From Neoceratodus forsteri (Eukaryota > Chordata > Ceratodontiformes > Ceratodontidae), in contig CM057456.1 of NCBI GenBank assembly GCA_016271365.2, positions 891,866,001-891,930,000 on the forward strand: 64,000 nt of DNA, given 5' to 3'. Below, piece by piece: positions 42,681 through 54,130 of this stretch; position 1 is the stretch's first letter; every line of letters starts with the position of its first letter. The notes under the pieces were generated by a model. It searched no databases. It had not been told where the DNA came from and saw only the letters and a list, made by a program, of their open reading frames with translations. A program made the position numbers and the translations under genes.

Positions 42681-45206
42681 GACAAGGAAATGATAGGAGG
42701 CATCCTTAGAATGGCAGAAAAAGGGGAGATATTGTTGATGGGGGACCTGAATATGCCAGATGTTACTTGGAGCACATTTCCTGCAGCCACATTCAAGAAC
42801 AGAGTCATTCTCGATACCCTACAGGGGGCATGCCTCAGGCAGCTAGTGTTGGAACCCACTCGGGAGGGAGCAGTCTTAGACCTGGTACTCTAAAATGGGG
42901 ACAGTGAGAGGATCTTGGATTTAGAAGTGGGAAACCATCTGGGAAACAAGCGACCACCAGACAGTGTCATTCACAATAAACACAGCCACACAGTCAAGAC
43001 ATACATAAGCAAGAATACTAGACTTTCAGAGGGCTGACTTTGGCAGAATGGGAGAGTGCCTAAGGAATGCACTAGCAAAAGGGCAGGAAGGAGAGGTGGA
43101 GGAACAATGGGAAAAAATCAAAACTGCCATCACAGAGGCAACAAGCCTTTGTGTGAAGCAAATAAAACAAGATGAAGGAAAAAAAACACTATGGTTCTCA
43201 AAAGAGGTGGCAGGGAAGGTTAGGGAGAAAAAGATAGCTTTCAGAAAGTATAAGGAATCACAGAAGGAGCAGGACAGAGAACTCTATCAGTTGAAGCAGA
43301 AGGAAGCGGGTCAGAATAGCAAAGGCCCAAACCAAGGAAATGACAGCCAACTCAGTTAAGAAGCGGGATAAAACCTTTTATATGTACATTGGTGAGCCAA
43401 GAAAGACCAAGGGAGTGATAGTGAGGCTTAATACAGGGGGGAGGGGGTGGGCAGAGGGTGACAGTGAAAATGCAGAACTACTGAACAATTACTTTCGCTC
43501 AGTACTCACAAAAAGAAGAGAGAAGAGGGACGACTCCAAACCAAACAATAGAATCACCCTGGATGGGGGGCGATACCAGTCCATTCACAGAAGAAAGGGT
43601 CCTGAAAGAACTCCTAAAACTCAAGGTGGACAATGCAACGAGGCCTGATGGGATTTGCCCCAGATTTCTAAAAGAACTAAGGGGAGAACAAGTGACACCA
43701 CGGACTACCCTTTTTAACAAATCATGGGAGTATGGTGTGGTGCCTGAGGAGTGGAGCAAGGCAGATGTGATTCCCCTTCACATAAGTGGGAGCAAGGCAG
43801 AGGCAGAAACCACAGACCTGTTAGTCTGACCTCAGTGGTTGGGAAAATGATGGAATCACTTCTGAAAGAAAGAACTATTGAGTACCTAGAGGCCAGCGGG
43901 GCACAGGACCCAAGGCAGCATGGATTCACAGCAGGAAGGTCATGTCAGACGAATCTAATCGATTTCTTTGACTGAGTGACCAACGTAGTAGACCAGGAAG
44001 GGGCTGTGGACATGGCCTACCTAGGCTTTAGCAACATTTGACACAGTTCCACACAAAAAATTAATAAACAAGTTAGCCAGCCTGGGAGTGGGTCCCAGGG
44101 CTGTAGCCTGGGTAAAAAATTGGCTGGACAACAGGACGCAGAGGGTAATAGTAAACGGAGTCCACTCCGAAGAAAGGGGGGTTACTAGTGGGGTACCACA
44201 GGGTTCAGTACTGGGGCCAGTCCTCTTTAATGTCTTTATAAGTGACATTGTAGAGGGACTGGAAGGAAAAGTATGCCTCTTTGCAGATGACACAAAGATC
44301 TGCAGCAGGGCTGATACACAAGGGGGGTGGAAAGAATGAGAAGGGACTTGGCTAGGTTTGAGGAATGGTCAAAGGTATGGCAGCTTAGATTCAATGCAAA
44401 GAAGTGCAAAGTAATGCACCTGGGAAACAAAAACCCAGAGGAAGAGTACACAATGGGGGGAGGTAGGGGAGGTACTAACAACAACAAAAATGGAAAGGAA
44501 CCTGGGGGTAGTCATATCAGATGACCTAAAGGTAGGCAAGCAATGTGAAAAGGCAGTAAGGAGGGCTGGGGGGATACTGGGATGCACAGGGAGAGGCATC
44601 ACCAGTAGAAAACAGGAAGTTGTCAATCCCTCTGTATAGACAGTTGGTGAGACCCCTTCTGGAGTACTGTATGCAGTTCTGGAGACCCCATCTCTGCAAG
44701 GACATAGGATGGAGGCAGTCCAGAAGAGGGCAACTAAAATGGTACAGGGTCTGCACCAGAAACCATACAAACAGAGACTAAAGAAGCTTCATTTGTATAC
44801 CCTTGAGGAAAGGGGAGGGTGGCATGACAGAAACTTTCAAGTACCTCAAGGGAATCAACAAAGTTCAAGAAGTTAACATCTTTCATAAAAAGAGATGTGC
44901 AAGAATAAGGGGGCACAGTTTGAAGATAGTGGGGAGACAGCTCAGAGGCAACGTGAGAAAGTAATTTTTCACAGAGTGTGTGGTGGATGCATGGAACGGC
45001 CTTCCTGAGGAGGTCATGGAGCAAGAACAGTGGGGAATTCAAGAACGTATGAGACAGACATAAGGCAATTATAGTGGGGATTAGGAGGAAGTAGGCTGTT
45101 TGTTAACTAGGATCTGCAGCTTATCCAATAGGTAGGGAAATGGGCAGACTGGGTGGGGCAAGTGGTCCTTGTCTGCCACCAAAGTCTATGTTTCTGTGTT
45201 TCTATC
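42672..45206 (+). mobile_element. CR1-like LINE (CR1-d), long 5'-truncated copy
   Basis: Starts in the endonuclease (GEILLMGDLNMPDVTWS, 42672-42893), then the EN-RT linker (WFSKEVAGKVREKKIAFRKY), RT (VLKELLKLKVDNATRPDGIC, YGVVPEEWSKADVIPL, RPVSLTSVVGKMMESLLKER, QHGFTAGRSCQTNLIDFFD), motif B and C (GVPQGSVLGPVLFNVFISDI, VCLFADDTKICSR in 44088-44339), FEEWSKVWQLRFNAKKCKVM, and the tail to TCTATGTTTCTGTGTTTCTA. The FADD box is intact, but stops and frameshifts (near 43000, 43370, 43650, 43980) inactivate it. Confidence 0.93.
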
Positions 45207-45212
45207 TTTCTA

Positions 45213-45400
45213 GAACTGCCTGGAGATTGGAACACTGTGTAAATGATGGAACCCATCATTGTCTCGTGCCACTATTCAAATGTTGCCCTTAAAAACTGCT
45301 GCGTTCTGTAGCACCTCAGATTTCATGGTGAGCCTGCAAGGAGAGACCCACCCTAATCTATATTAACAACTAATCACCTAAGGTCCTATAAATTCCTAAC
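45213..45400 (-). repeat. DIRS-G left ITR, inner part
   Basis: AACTGCCTGGAGATTGGAAC, AATGATGGAACCCATCATTG and CTGTAGCACCTCAGATTTCA are the inverse of 51940-52060 (right ITR). Confidence 0.85.
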
Positions 45401-45629
45401 AGTACAATAGTAATAATGTCAATTATAGCTAAAGTACCCACTCTAACTAACCTCCCAATAGGGACATATTCTTCAGAATGTCAGAATAACCTGAAGAAGT
45501 AAAACAATGCTCAACGAGGGTAAACATTTTTACTAGGCAAGTAAGTGGCCCCTTTTAATATAGGTATCCAGCTTGAGATGCAGAGGCCACTGGTTCTAGA
45601 AGGGGAGGCAGGTTGGGAGATATATGAAT
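45401..45629. other. DIRS-G region between ITR and ICR
   Basis: Non-coding, AT-rich; by position it is the 3' untranslated part of DIRS-G. Confidence 0.5.
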
Positions 45630-45735
45630 ATTGAAGAAAACCTTGGAAGAAACAAGATTACTAAGGCGAGTAATTTTTTCTTCTAACCCCATGAATATTT
45701 CAATATTCCTAACTTTTGCAGACTACGAAGCAGTA
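45630..45735 (-). repeat. DIRS-G internal complementary region
   Basis: AACCTTGGAAGAAACAAGAT then TACTAAGGCGAGTAATTTTT is the inverse of 38985-39030, and CTTCTAACCCCATGAATATT then TCCTAACTTTTGCAG mirrors the right terminus at 52060-52085. Confidence 0.85.
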
Positions 45736-45749
45736 CCTTTGGAAGTGGG

Positions 45750-47140
45750 CACAGAATCTACTTTGAAACAGACTCTGCAGAACTGCTGTGCCAAACCTAG
45801 CATCACTCCTGGGCCGAGTATCCAGGCAGTAGTGCTTTGTAAAAGTGTGTACTGTTCTCCATGTAGCTACTTTGCAGATTTCTAGTAATGGAATGTTCCT
45901 GGCAGCTTCTATATGGTAGCAGCTGTGGGCCTTGCGGAATGAGCCCTAAGCTCTACTGGAAGCTCTTTTCCTGCTTCTGAGTAACAGAATTGGATGCATC
46001 GGACTATCCAACTAGACATAGTCCTTTTGAATGCTGGTTTCCCTTTTTCCACATTCCCATATGTCAGGAATGGCTGCTGTCTGTCCTGCCTATGACTTTT
46101 AGTGCGAGTCATGTAGTAGCTCAAAGCCCTCTTGACATCAAGGCTATGAAGTCTGCGTTCCCCTGAGCTGGAATGCTCAGTGAAAAAGACAGGTAAGGTG
46201 ATGGACTGATTCAAGCAGAAGTCAGAAACCACCTTTGGTAGGAACTTCCTATTGGTTCTAAGCACTACCTTGTTCCTGTGGAAGTTACCAATTCTTCTGG
46301 CTGAAGTGATAGCCACCAAAAACACTGTTTTCCAGGTAACATATTTCAAGTGAGCTGTGGCCATTGGCTGGGGTGGTGGACCCATGAGCTTAGCAATGCA
46401 TATGTTAAGATTCCATGCAGGCACTGGTTCCCTATTGGGGGGTGGTGCAGATGAGCTAAATGCTTCAAAATAGGATTGGAAGCTAGAGAAACATCTATTC
46501 CAGCCGAGATATATGCTGAAACAGATGCCATTTGCACATTCAGAGTAGTGGGTTGCAAACCCAAGGAGTGGAGGTGGGTAAGGTAATCCAGCAATGCTGG
46601 TATCCCTGCCTGTGTATTATATTGTTATTAAAACACCATATGGTAAATCTCTTCCACTTTGAGGCATAGGTCTTCCTAGTGGAGGGTTTCCTGTACCCCC
46701 TCAGAATATTTAGGACACTTTTGAAGAGATGCAAGCCTGCATACTCTAGGGCCTCAAGAGACAGGTCTTGAGCCTGAGGGACCTGCGGTTTGGGTACAGG
46801 ATCCTCCCCTGGGAAGAGGTTAACAGGTTGTGCCTCCGAGGGAGGTGTACTGGTGATGCCACAGACATGGAGACTAGCAGAGAGTACCATGGCCGCCTGG
46901 TCCAGTCTGGTGCTATCAAAATCAGTAATGCTGGCTGGGATCTGAGTTTGATTAGAACTTTGAGAATCAGAGGAAAAGGAGGGAAGGCATACAGCTGCTT
47001 CCCTAACCAATCCAGACGTATTGTGCCCTTGGCTGGTGGTCTGCAACAAAACTGTGGCAGCTGGTGGTTTTCGTGGGACGCAAAGAGGTCCATCTTCGGG
47101 GTGCCCCACCTTTCAAACACTACCTCCAGTACCTGTCTGT
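45750..47140 (-). pseudogene. DIRS-G tyrosine recombinase, broken
   Basis: N-terminal: KPSTRKTYASKWKRFTIWCF (46540-47109) and LGLQPTTLNVQMASVSAYIS (46346-46594). Core in 45909-46424: WKTVFLVAITSARRIGNFHR then NKVVLRTNRKFLPKVVSDF, RRLHSLDVKRALSYYMTRTK, and LRAHSARPTAA (HxxR). C-terminal: VATWRTVHTFTKHYCLDTR near 45810-45870 with the Tyr nucleophile. Compared with DIRS-H, about 14 residues are missing right after SARRI (H has SELQALSVEPDFISFHR), an in-frame deletion. Confidence 0.88.
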
Positions 47141-47162
47141 TGAGAGTCCATTCGTAATGATC

Positions 47163-48600
47163 CTAGTTGATTCGACTTAAGGCATCTGCCAGGGTATTGT
47201 CCTTGCCTGGCAGACAGATAGCCACTAAGGAGACCTGAAGTGAGTAGACCAGAGAATACACCTTTATTGCCTCTGTGCAAAAAGGGCTGGACCTTGTATC
47301 TCCCTGTTTATTTATGTAATGCATGGTGGTGGTATTGTCTGTTCTGACCTGTACCACCTTTCCCCGAATCAATGACGCAAAGGCCTGTGGAGCTAGGAAC
47401 ACTGCCCTGAGTTCCACAAATTTATGTGCTGGAGTGACTCTGCACTTGACCAAGTGCCGTATATGGTGTGTGCCCCCCCAACCTAGTAGGGAAGCATCTG
47501 TAGTAAGGGTTACTAATGGTGGCTCTGGCTGGAAGGGGACTCCCACTCTGAGGTTGTCCCTTACTTGTCACCACTGAAGTGACTGTATCAGAGTCTTTGT
47601 TACAGTCACCAACCTTGTCAGTGCGTCATTTCTTTGGCACCAATGTGCTTTGAGGTGGAACCGAATGTCCCTCATCTGGAACCTGGCTCCTAAGACTGTA
47701 CCTGCTGTTGCAGCCACATGGCCTAGGAACTGCCTTGCTGGCTTTGACCTGTGCAGTGTGAAAAGACCCTGCTATCTGAAGGATGTCGTTTACGCTGTCC
47801 TCGGTTATAAATGCCCTTTCCTTCAGTGTGTCTAGTTCTGCCCCTCTGAAGTGCAGAACCTGCATTGGTTGTAGAACAGATTTCTTTAGGTTTACCAGAA
47901 ACCACATAGACTCTAGCAGGTACTGGGTTGTTCTTAGGGACTGACACCTGTTGTGGTGATTTTCCCACCATCAGCCAGTCATTAAGTACGGGAAGGCAGT
48001 TACTCCCTGCCTTCTTAGATGAGCCACCACCATAGCCAGACACTTTGTGAATGTCCTTGGGGCTGAAGTGAGGCTGAATGGCATTGCTGATAACTGGTAT
48101 TGACTGGTGGGAGCCTGAACCTGAGATATTTTCTGTGAGACTCCCTTATGGGGATGTCAAAGTAAGCACTGTTTAAATCCAGCAATGCCAACTAGTCTCC
48201 TTTTTGGAGGGTTGGCAGAATCACTGCCAAGGTTACCATTTTGAATTTTGGCTTTGCCAAGTGTCTGTTTAGTAACTTTGGATCAAGAATAGGCCACCAT
48301 TCCCCATTTTTCTTTGTGGTGAGGAAGTATCTTGAGTCGAAACTTTCCCCTTCTGTTCTGAGGGGACAGGTTCCACTGCCTTTAATAGTGGTAGATTTGC
48401 CACTTCCTCTTCAAGCAGCTTCCTCTCTGAGTTTGAAGCTGGTCTGAACACTCTTGTTCTTAATGATGGGAAGGATTTGAAACTGTGGAACAAACCCTGA
48501 CTCACTACCTCCAGGACCCACGTGTCTGTGGTAATGTTTTTCCAAGCCTGGAAGTAGTGAGCCAGCCTGCCCCCTACTGGAATGTGGGAGACAGTCTTGG
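47163..48600 (-). pseudogene. DIRS-G RT and RNase H, broken
   Basis: RT pieces: GLFHSFKSFPSLRTRVFRPA (48269-48505), the catalytic box region as LPVLNDWLMVGKSPQQV (47723-48043; the YLDD box is destroyed), VNLKKSVLQPMQVLHFRGAE then LDTLKERAFI (47626-47907). RNase H in 47163-47546: VTLTTDASLLGWGGTHH, FVELRAVFLAPQAFASL, VQVRTDNTTTMHYINKQGD and LPGKDNTLADALSRI, complete. The frame change between 47546 and 47626 separates RT from RNase H. Confidence 0.88.
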
Positions 48601-48639
48601 CAATTAGATCAGGGATTCTGCTTAGACTGGGTTAGGTCC

Positions 48640-51530
48640 GGTTGGTCTACGATCCACGCCTTGATCCCCTTCTGCCTCTTCTCCTTAAGTACCCTGTCTG
48701 CTGAGGGTACTGCTGGACAGCCTGTTCTTTGAAGAAAGGCCTGGTATAACCAGCCCTACCCTTGCCTCCCCTACCGTAAGGTCTGCTGGAAGGTGAGGGT
48801 TTCTCCTTGACTGAATTGCTTTTATAGGTGGCTTTGTACTCATCCACTTTCTTCATGTAGGCTTCCGTCTTGTCCCCAGACAGAGAGTCATTCTCCACTG
48901 GGAAATCCATGGCCTTTATCTGAGAATCCTGTGTGAGACTGGTGACTCTGAGCCATGAAAATCTCCTGAGGGCCACTGTGAGAGCCATCTACCTGGCAGC
49001 AGTATCATTAACATCTGCCAGCATTTGAAATTGATATTTAGAAGCCGCTTGTCCAAATCTAGCAGTTTCTGCCAGATCAGCTGATAATCCAGAGGGAGCC
49101 TTATCAGCCATGGCAAACACTGACTGCCACAGAGATCTCTGATACTGGGCAGCATAGGTCATATAATTAGCTTGCCTAATAGATAAAGAAGCCGACAGGT
49201 AGACCTTCATGGCCATGCTGTCAATCTTCCTAGAGTCCTTCTCAGGTGGGTGAGATGCTAAAGGTACTTTTGCCCTATCACAGGCTGCAGTCTGCATAAC
49301 ATCCTCAGGGCTCTAAATATAGCCTTTCCGTATTTCCATGGAAATGCAGCTTGCCTTTCTGCATTTCCGTCTGGAAATGGAAATGCTGAGCCGCAACTTA
49401 AAACAATTCCTTGACCGTGTGGTTATGGTGGCAATATAGAGCAAGCTGACCACGAAGTCCCCAGGGAGTCAGTTAGCAGGGCACAGTGGCCCTTCGCATG
49501 GTCATGAGAGCTAGCAGCGTGGCCCTTACCTTCTCCGTTCTGAGCTGGGAGCGTCTTTGCTGCAGCTGTAGCATTGGGGGCTGGGCTCCTGATGACTCCA
49601 TCTTGTGAGGCGTTCCAGTCGGGCACCACACACAGCATTGGGGTCCTTGACATGCAGAAGTGAAGCATGTTATCCTGCCATGCCTTCCAATTGGCTGCTT
49701 ACGATCCTTCCTCACTGTGCTGACCGTAAGATCACATAGTAGTCAGTTGGCAGACAGCAAGGAAGGATCGCCGTGGCATGCTCTGCATCTGCTAATCTAT
49801 TTGCCTCAGACATGGGAAAGGACAGTGCAGTACAGTTACTGTTACTTTCATCTGGGGGACACCTCATCATTTTTTTGGTCCTTTATTGTAGGAAACAACT
49901 CGAGCACTTGGTGGGGGGGGGGGAGAGTAATATTTGGACCAGGAACTGCTGTTTTTTTTTTGGGGGGGTACACAAACTGATAATGGGAGAAAAATGACTG
50001 GGCAGTGGTAGGGAAAGGGATCTTGGAAAAAACGGCCCTACAATTTCAGCTTCAGAACAAAAAAATATTACTTCTTGGAAGAGCCTGAGGGGAAAAAGTC
50101 CTATGGCACAATATGTCTTAACTGAGAAAAAACAAAACAAAAACAAAATACAAAAAGGTTCTGCAGAAAAGGGGAAAAGAGGAAACACCCCTGTCTAAAC
50201 AAAAAACCGGGGCAAAACGTCCTGCCTGAAGACTTAAGAACAAAAAATACTTGGCAGAGTGTGAGGGTGGAAAAGTCCTATGGCACAATAAGGTGAGGAA
50301 AAAAAAGCAAAATGTTCTCAGAAAAGGGAAAAATTCCTACCTGAACAGAGAGAGGGACAAAACGTCCTGTCTGAACAGTTAGGTTTCAGAGGTAGGAAAA
50401 AGTTTTACAAAAACATATACAACACAACCTGTCAAGCAGTTCCTCAGAGGGGGAGAGTGAAGGGGAGGCTTAACTTGAGTTCCTGCGCCACTCTACTGTG
50501 TTTTCCAAAATATTATATTATTTTTTATGTGGAAATGTACCATGTGCCCTGAAAATATAATCTGCACCCGTGAACCCATTATTTCTAGCCAAGACCTTGA
50601 TGGTCAGGATGGGTAAACAAGAATTCAGCCCATTCTCTGTCTGTCTGATACTTCATATCAGCCCTTTTGTCAAGGGGTGGTACAGAGTTTGGGGTTTGCA
50701 GTATCTTCAAAATACCCTTTTTGAAGAATTTGTTCATGGGGAGCAGCAGTTTCTTTGTTAGGGTAACAGCCATAAGTTTGAGATATTCCACTTCTTCTTC
50801 ATCTATCATCACTTCATTAGTAGTAATATCAAGTGCATCCACCATTTTCCTCACAAAAGAAAAATGTGAGGAAAAATCCTCAGAAGCCCTCACTGGGGAT
50901 TCAAATTCCTGATCTGGGGATACCTCAAGCTCAAAAGGTTCCCCATTATCCTCTCACAATCCTGAAATTTAGGAAGAAGGAGTTGAACCAGAGCCACCAG
51001 TTGCTGAACTGAGGATTGAACCAGTGTCTGTGGAACTGGAACCAGTAAAATCCCCTGGAAAGCCTGAATAACAAACGCCTGAGCTATGGCTCAGACGCAG
51101 GCATTTCACCTTTCCCACCAGAAGTCCCCTTTTGCATTCCAGCAGGGGGTTCTGTGTGTTTTGTCTTTTTTAATTTCCTGGCCGGAACCGGTGTTTCAGC
51201 TGGTTCACCGGTTTGTTTACCTTGTGAAGATTCACCCTTGTCAGGGGTGGTTGGCTTTAGTTTCATCCGTATTCTTAGATGGAGTAGGCTGGTCAGAGCC
51301 GTTATCTCCCTGTGTTGTTTCCACAGCCAACTTCTTCTTAAGCCTTTCTATCAGTTTTTCAATGGTTTCTGAAGGAAATGACTTGCAAATTTCACAATCA
51401 GATGTGAAGTGAGATTCACCAAGACAGACAACACACTGATCATGTTTGTCTGCCTTGGCAAAAACCTCTCCACACTGTGTACAATTTTTAAAGCCCTGAG
51501 GCCGAGCTTTCTTCTTTTAGTTAAATGCAA
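48640..51530 (-). pseudogene. DIRS-G gag-like protein, broken and interrupted
   Basis: Start region 51411-51525: KNCTQCGEVFAKADKHDQCV then VCLGESHFTSDCEICKSF, the best Cys/His double cluster in the window (C-x2-C, D-x-H-x2-C-x2-C-L-G-x2-H-x5-C-x2-C). Then an acidic and Lys-rich part (51084-51360), EEVEYLKLMAVTLTKKLLLP (50585-50893), a 1.2-kb insertion, and the capsid-like end: DSRKIDSMAMKVYLSASLSI then RQANYMTYAAQYQ (48989-49297), ALRRFSWLRVTSLTQDSQIK and GRGGKGRAGYTRPFF (48647-48988). A zinc-binding N-terminus and a basic Arg/Gly C-terminus fit nucleic-acid packaging. Confidence 0.82.
49306..50551. mobile_element. 1.25-kb insertion in DIRS-G gag, family unknown
   Basis: Interrupts gag between the HPDHQG and CDRAKVPLA blocks. 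It begins CAGGGCTCTAAATATAG and ends ATGTGCCCTG, a 6-bp inverted match; no flanking duplication is visible, so the ends are uncertain. Inside, a segment is repeated (about 50055-50232 and 50238-50380) with landmarks GTCCTATGGCACAATA and CAAAACGTCCTG. No coding signal. CAGGGCTCTAAAT-type ends are seen in some DNA transposons, but this is weak. Confidence 0.5.
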
Positions 51531-51849
51531 ACCAACAGTAACAGCAAAACAAGTTTTTTGTTTTGCAGTTTAACTCGGTTCTGTGACCAAGGTTAAATTC
51601 TATTAGGAACCGCAACTGCGATCTGAAAAATAATCGAAAATATCAGTACTGACAGAAAAAATTAAAATGACCGATAAACTAAAGTAACTAACATACTAAC
51701 AAAGATAAATAAAAAAAACTAACAGAAACACCGATTCCTCAGTGGTTACCAGGAACCGCTAATCTAAAACTTTTTTTCACTAAATAAACTAGTGCTAACT
51801 CTAAAAACAGACAATAAAGGCAGCAGATGAAAAACAACCTTAAAGATAC

Positions 51850-52085
51850 TTAAATGATCTTGAAGTAACACTTGAGAAGATTCACGACTGTGAGGAAAAA
51901 TCTCTGAGGCATCTTGATTTCGTAGGTGGAGAATTAAATCTGAGGTGCTACAGAATGCAGCAGTTACTAAGGGCAGCATTTAAATAGTGGCACGAGCCAA
52001 TGATGGGTTCCATTATTTACATATCGTTCCATTCTCCAGGCAGTTCTACTCTGAAGGCTGATTGCAAGAGTTAGGAATACTGAAG
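51850..52085 (-). repeat. DIRS-G right ITR
   Basis: Inverse of 45213-45400 and of the outer left part: TTTAAATAGTGGCACGAGCC, AATGATGGGTTCCATT, CTCCAGGCAGTTCTACTCTG, GCAAGAGTTAGGAATACTGA. It ends near TTCCTGGGGTTAGAATGG, mirrored in the ICR. Confidence 0.85.
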
Positions 52086-52837
52086 AATTCCTGGGGTTAG
52101 AATGGAGATTCTGAGATTAAAAGTGATCCAAAATGCAGAACAGTTCTGCAATCAGTCCCATTCAGTTTCTCTGCTGAATCCAAGGGCGTTTGCAGTGACA
52201 TCAAATGTGTACATGATGCATAATGTCACAGAGGGACAAGCGTGTTCCTTAACACACTCCTCTGTTTATAATAGAGCACCAAAAATTGTGCAAGATGACT
52301 GTCTGGCTCTGAGCCAGCTACTGAAGCTGCTGACAGAAAGACTGCACCAAAAAAAAAAAAAAAAAAAAAAGAGTATGAAAAAGAGTGGCATTCCCTGTGG
52401 CTCAGGGAGCCTACAGTGACAAAATCAATAAGCAGAAAACCAGCCCAACAAAATGTTTACTACAAAAAATACCAAACCAAGCTAAATAATAAAACTGATT
52501 AGGTTAGCTAAACAGGAAGGACCAATTGTGCCGAGAGCTGCTTCGGGGGGGGAACCTGACTGCTAAATCCCTGACAGAAACTCCCTTACTCCCTTGCTTA
52601 CCTGAGGCACCTGGCTAAACTATTTTAGCAGACACACTTCTGTTTGTTTTTTTAACACACCCTACTAGTGGCAACTGAAACAGGCACAATTTTCTAATTT
52701 TCAGGGTGCTCCCTGTCACCAGGAGGCCCAACTTGCCCATGAGTCACACTATCTGGTAGAAAAAAATAAAAATGACAATGTTTGTGTAGATTCTGCAGAG
52801 AGTGCTTCTAAGCTGTTTTCTCTTTCAAGTGGGATGA
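52086..52837. other. Unassigned, with a 106-codon frame running into an A22 tract
   Basis: Between DIRS-G and DIRS-I. The plus-strand frame 52102-52419 has varied composition (FCNQSHSVSLLNPRAFAV, YMMHNVTEGQACSLTHSS) and runs into A22 at 52350. It may be the 3' end of a retroposon or a retrocopied transcript; no family is recognised. Confidence 0.4.
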
Positions 52838-53060
52838 CCAAGCTAAAAGAAGAAATTTCTTCATACTTGCCATAATTTCAATTTCTGTTAGCTCCTACGT
52901 TGTCAATGGGTAGTAATTACAGATGGGTATTGTGCACCCCTACTGGAGAAATAGCACACCCCAAAGACTGAATCAGCCTAGAATGCTGGGCACATGAGGA
53001 CGCCAGATAGCTGCAACTCTTCAGTCACTATTGTCCTCGCATCACCTCTAAATATGGAAA
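52838..53060 (-). repeat. DIRS-I left ITR
   Basis: GCTAAAAGAAGAAATTTCTT, CATACTTGCCATAATTTCAA, TTTCTGTTAGCTCCTACGTT and GTCAATGGGTAGTAATTACA form the terminus. Their inverses occur at 53550-53574 and 59254-59290. GAAGAAATTTCTTC is a perfect palindrome at the very end. Confidence 0.8.
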
Positions 53061-53574
53061 TAAATGCCATACCAGTTGACTTGACACGAAAAGCACACAG
53101 TTCAGCTGTCTACACAGATATAACTCTAGCCAGAATAAAATTCAGTAAATAGTGGCCTACCTCATCAGATGACGGAAAGTGAGTGATCGAGGCTCATCTT
53201 TCAAAAGTCTACACCTTGGAAGGTCTTGTTGAACTGAAGCAACTTGAAAGAAAACAAACTTATTAAAAAGTAAAGGAACTGCATGCAGTTTAAGCACTCA
53301 CCTGCAACAAAGGAGGCACCCTTGCTTAACATCAAATTTGAACCTGTCAGATCTGCATGATAGCAACCAACATTCTAATGTGGAACTGCTCTTATTTTTT
53401 TGCCTATCTATATAAACACAAGCACAGCAGATAAACTATAGAGGGATGGCCAGACAGGCTTACAAACAGCGATTGCAATGGACAACGGACATCCCCACGT
53501 TGGCATACCGGACAATATTTTTCTGCAAGAGCGAGGCTCCCACGCAGGCACCATTAACAATGTAGGAGCTAACA
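53061..53574. other. DIRS-I 3' non-coding region and first half of its ICR
   Basis: No coding signal. The last bases (AACAATGTAGGAGCTAACAG) are the inverse of 52890-52915 and begin the ICR, which is cut by DIRS-H. Confidence 0.6.
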
Positions 53575-53785
53575 GAAGAAAAAATTACTCACCTTAGTAA
53601 TGTTGTTTCTTCTAATGGAGTCGTGCTATATTATGACATATGCAGTGAGTCCCAACCTTCGAACTGCTCCGGAGGTGAAAAAGTTAATTTTCCATGCCAG
53701 GCATGGAACGCTGAGCTCGAGCTCGGTTGAAACTCTGTCTGTTGTTCTTCAAACTCAAACCGTCAGATCTTACGAGCTAAACTCA
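53575..53785 (-). repeat. DIRS-H left ITR
   Basis: GAAGAAAAAATTACTCACCT at the end, then from 53615 (CTATATTATGACATATGCAG, TGAGTCCCAACCTTCGAACT, GCTCCGGAGGTGAAA) it is the inverse of 59070-59240. It contains the palindrome TCCATGCCAGGCATGGA (53691-53707). Confidence 0.92.
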
Positions 53786-54026
53786 CTGAGGTCCTGTGTG
53801 GAAGCTGTAAACCTACACTCAGCCAACTGGCTACTAAACATAAGAACACATTTTTTGGTCCCAAAACAAAGACTCAAGTCAGGAGACCCAAAAAATGAAA
53901 AACACACCAAGTCACCCTAAGAAAGGAGGGGTGAAAAACAACAAGGTGGGCACCTACTAAGTGCCAACACTGCACTGCCCACCCACATCCCAAAAACAGA
54001 GGTTCTGAGAGGGGCAGGCGGGGGGG

Positions 54027-54125
54027 AGGTCATAATATAGCAAGACTCCATTAGAAGAAACAACATTACTGAGGTGAGTAATTTTTTCTTCAAACAACAT
54101 GAAGTCTTGCTATATTATGACATAT
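54027..54125 (-). repeat. DIRS-H internal complementary region
   Basis: ATATAGCAAGACTCCATTAG then AAGAAACAACATTACTGAGG is the inverse of the left terminus; CTTCAAACAACATGAAGTCT then TGCTATATTATGACATATGC is the inverse of the right terminus (59210-59253). They meet at TTTTTTCTTC. Confidence 0.92.
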
Positions 54126-54130
54126 GCAGA

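Larger units (their letters stand above)
38985..52085 (-). mobile_element. DIRS-G, complete but interrupted DIRS element
   Basis: Left ITR in two parts (38985-39079, 45213-45400), ICR 45630-45735, recombinase 45750-47140, RT/RNase H 47163-48600, gag 48640-51530, right ITR 51850-52085, all minus strand. Inserts: about 6.1 kb in the left ITR and about 1.2 kb in gag. Without them it is about 5.7 kb. Confidence 0.85.

Noticed and set aside
49306..50551. hAT transposon call for the gag insertion
   Set aside because: The end match is only 6 bp and the flanking 8-mers differ, so no superfamily was assigned.
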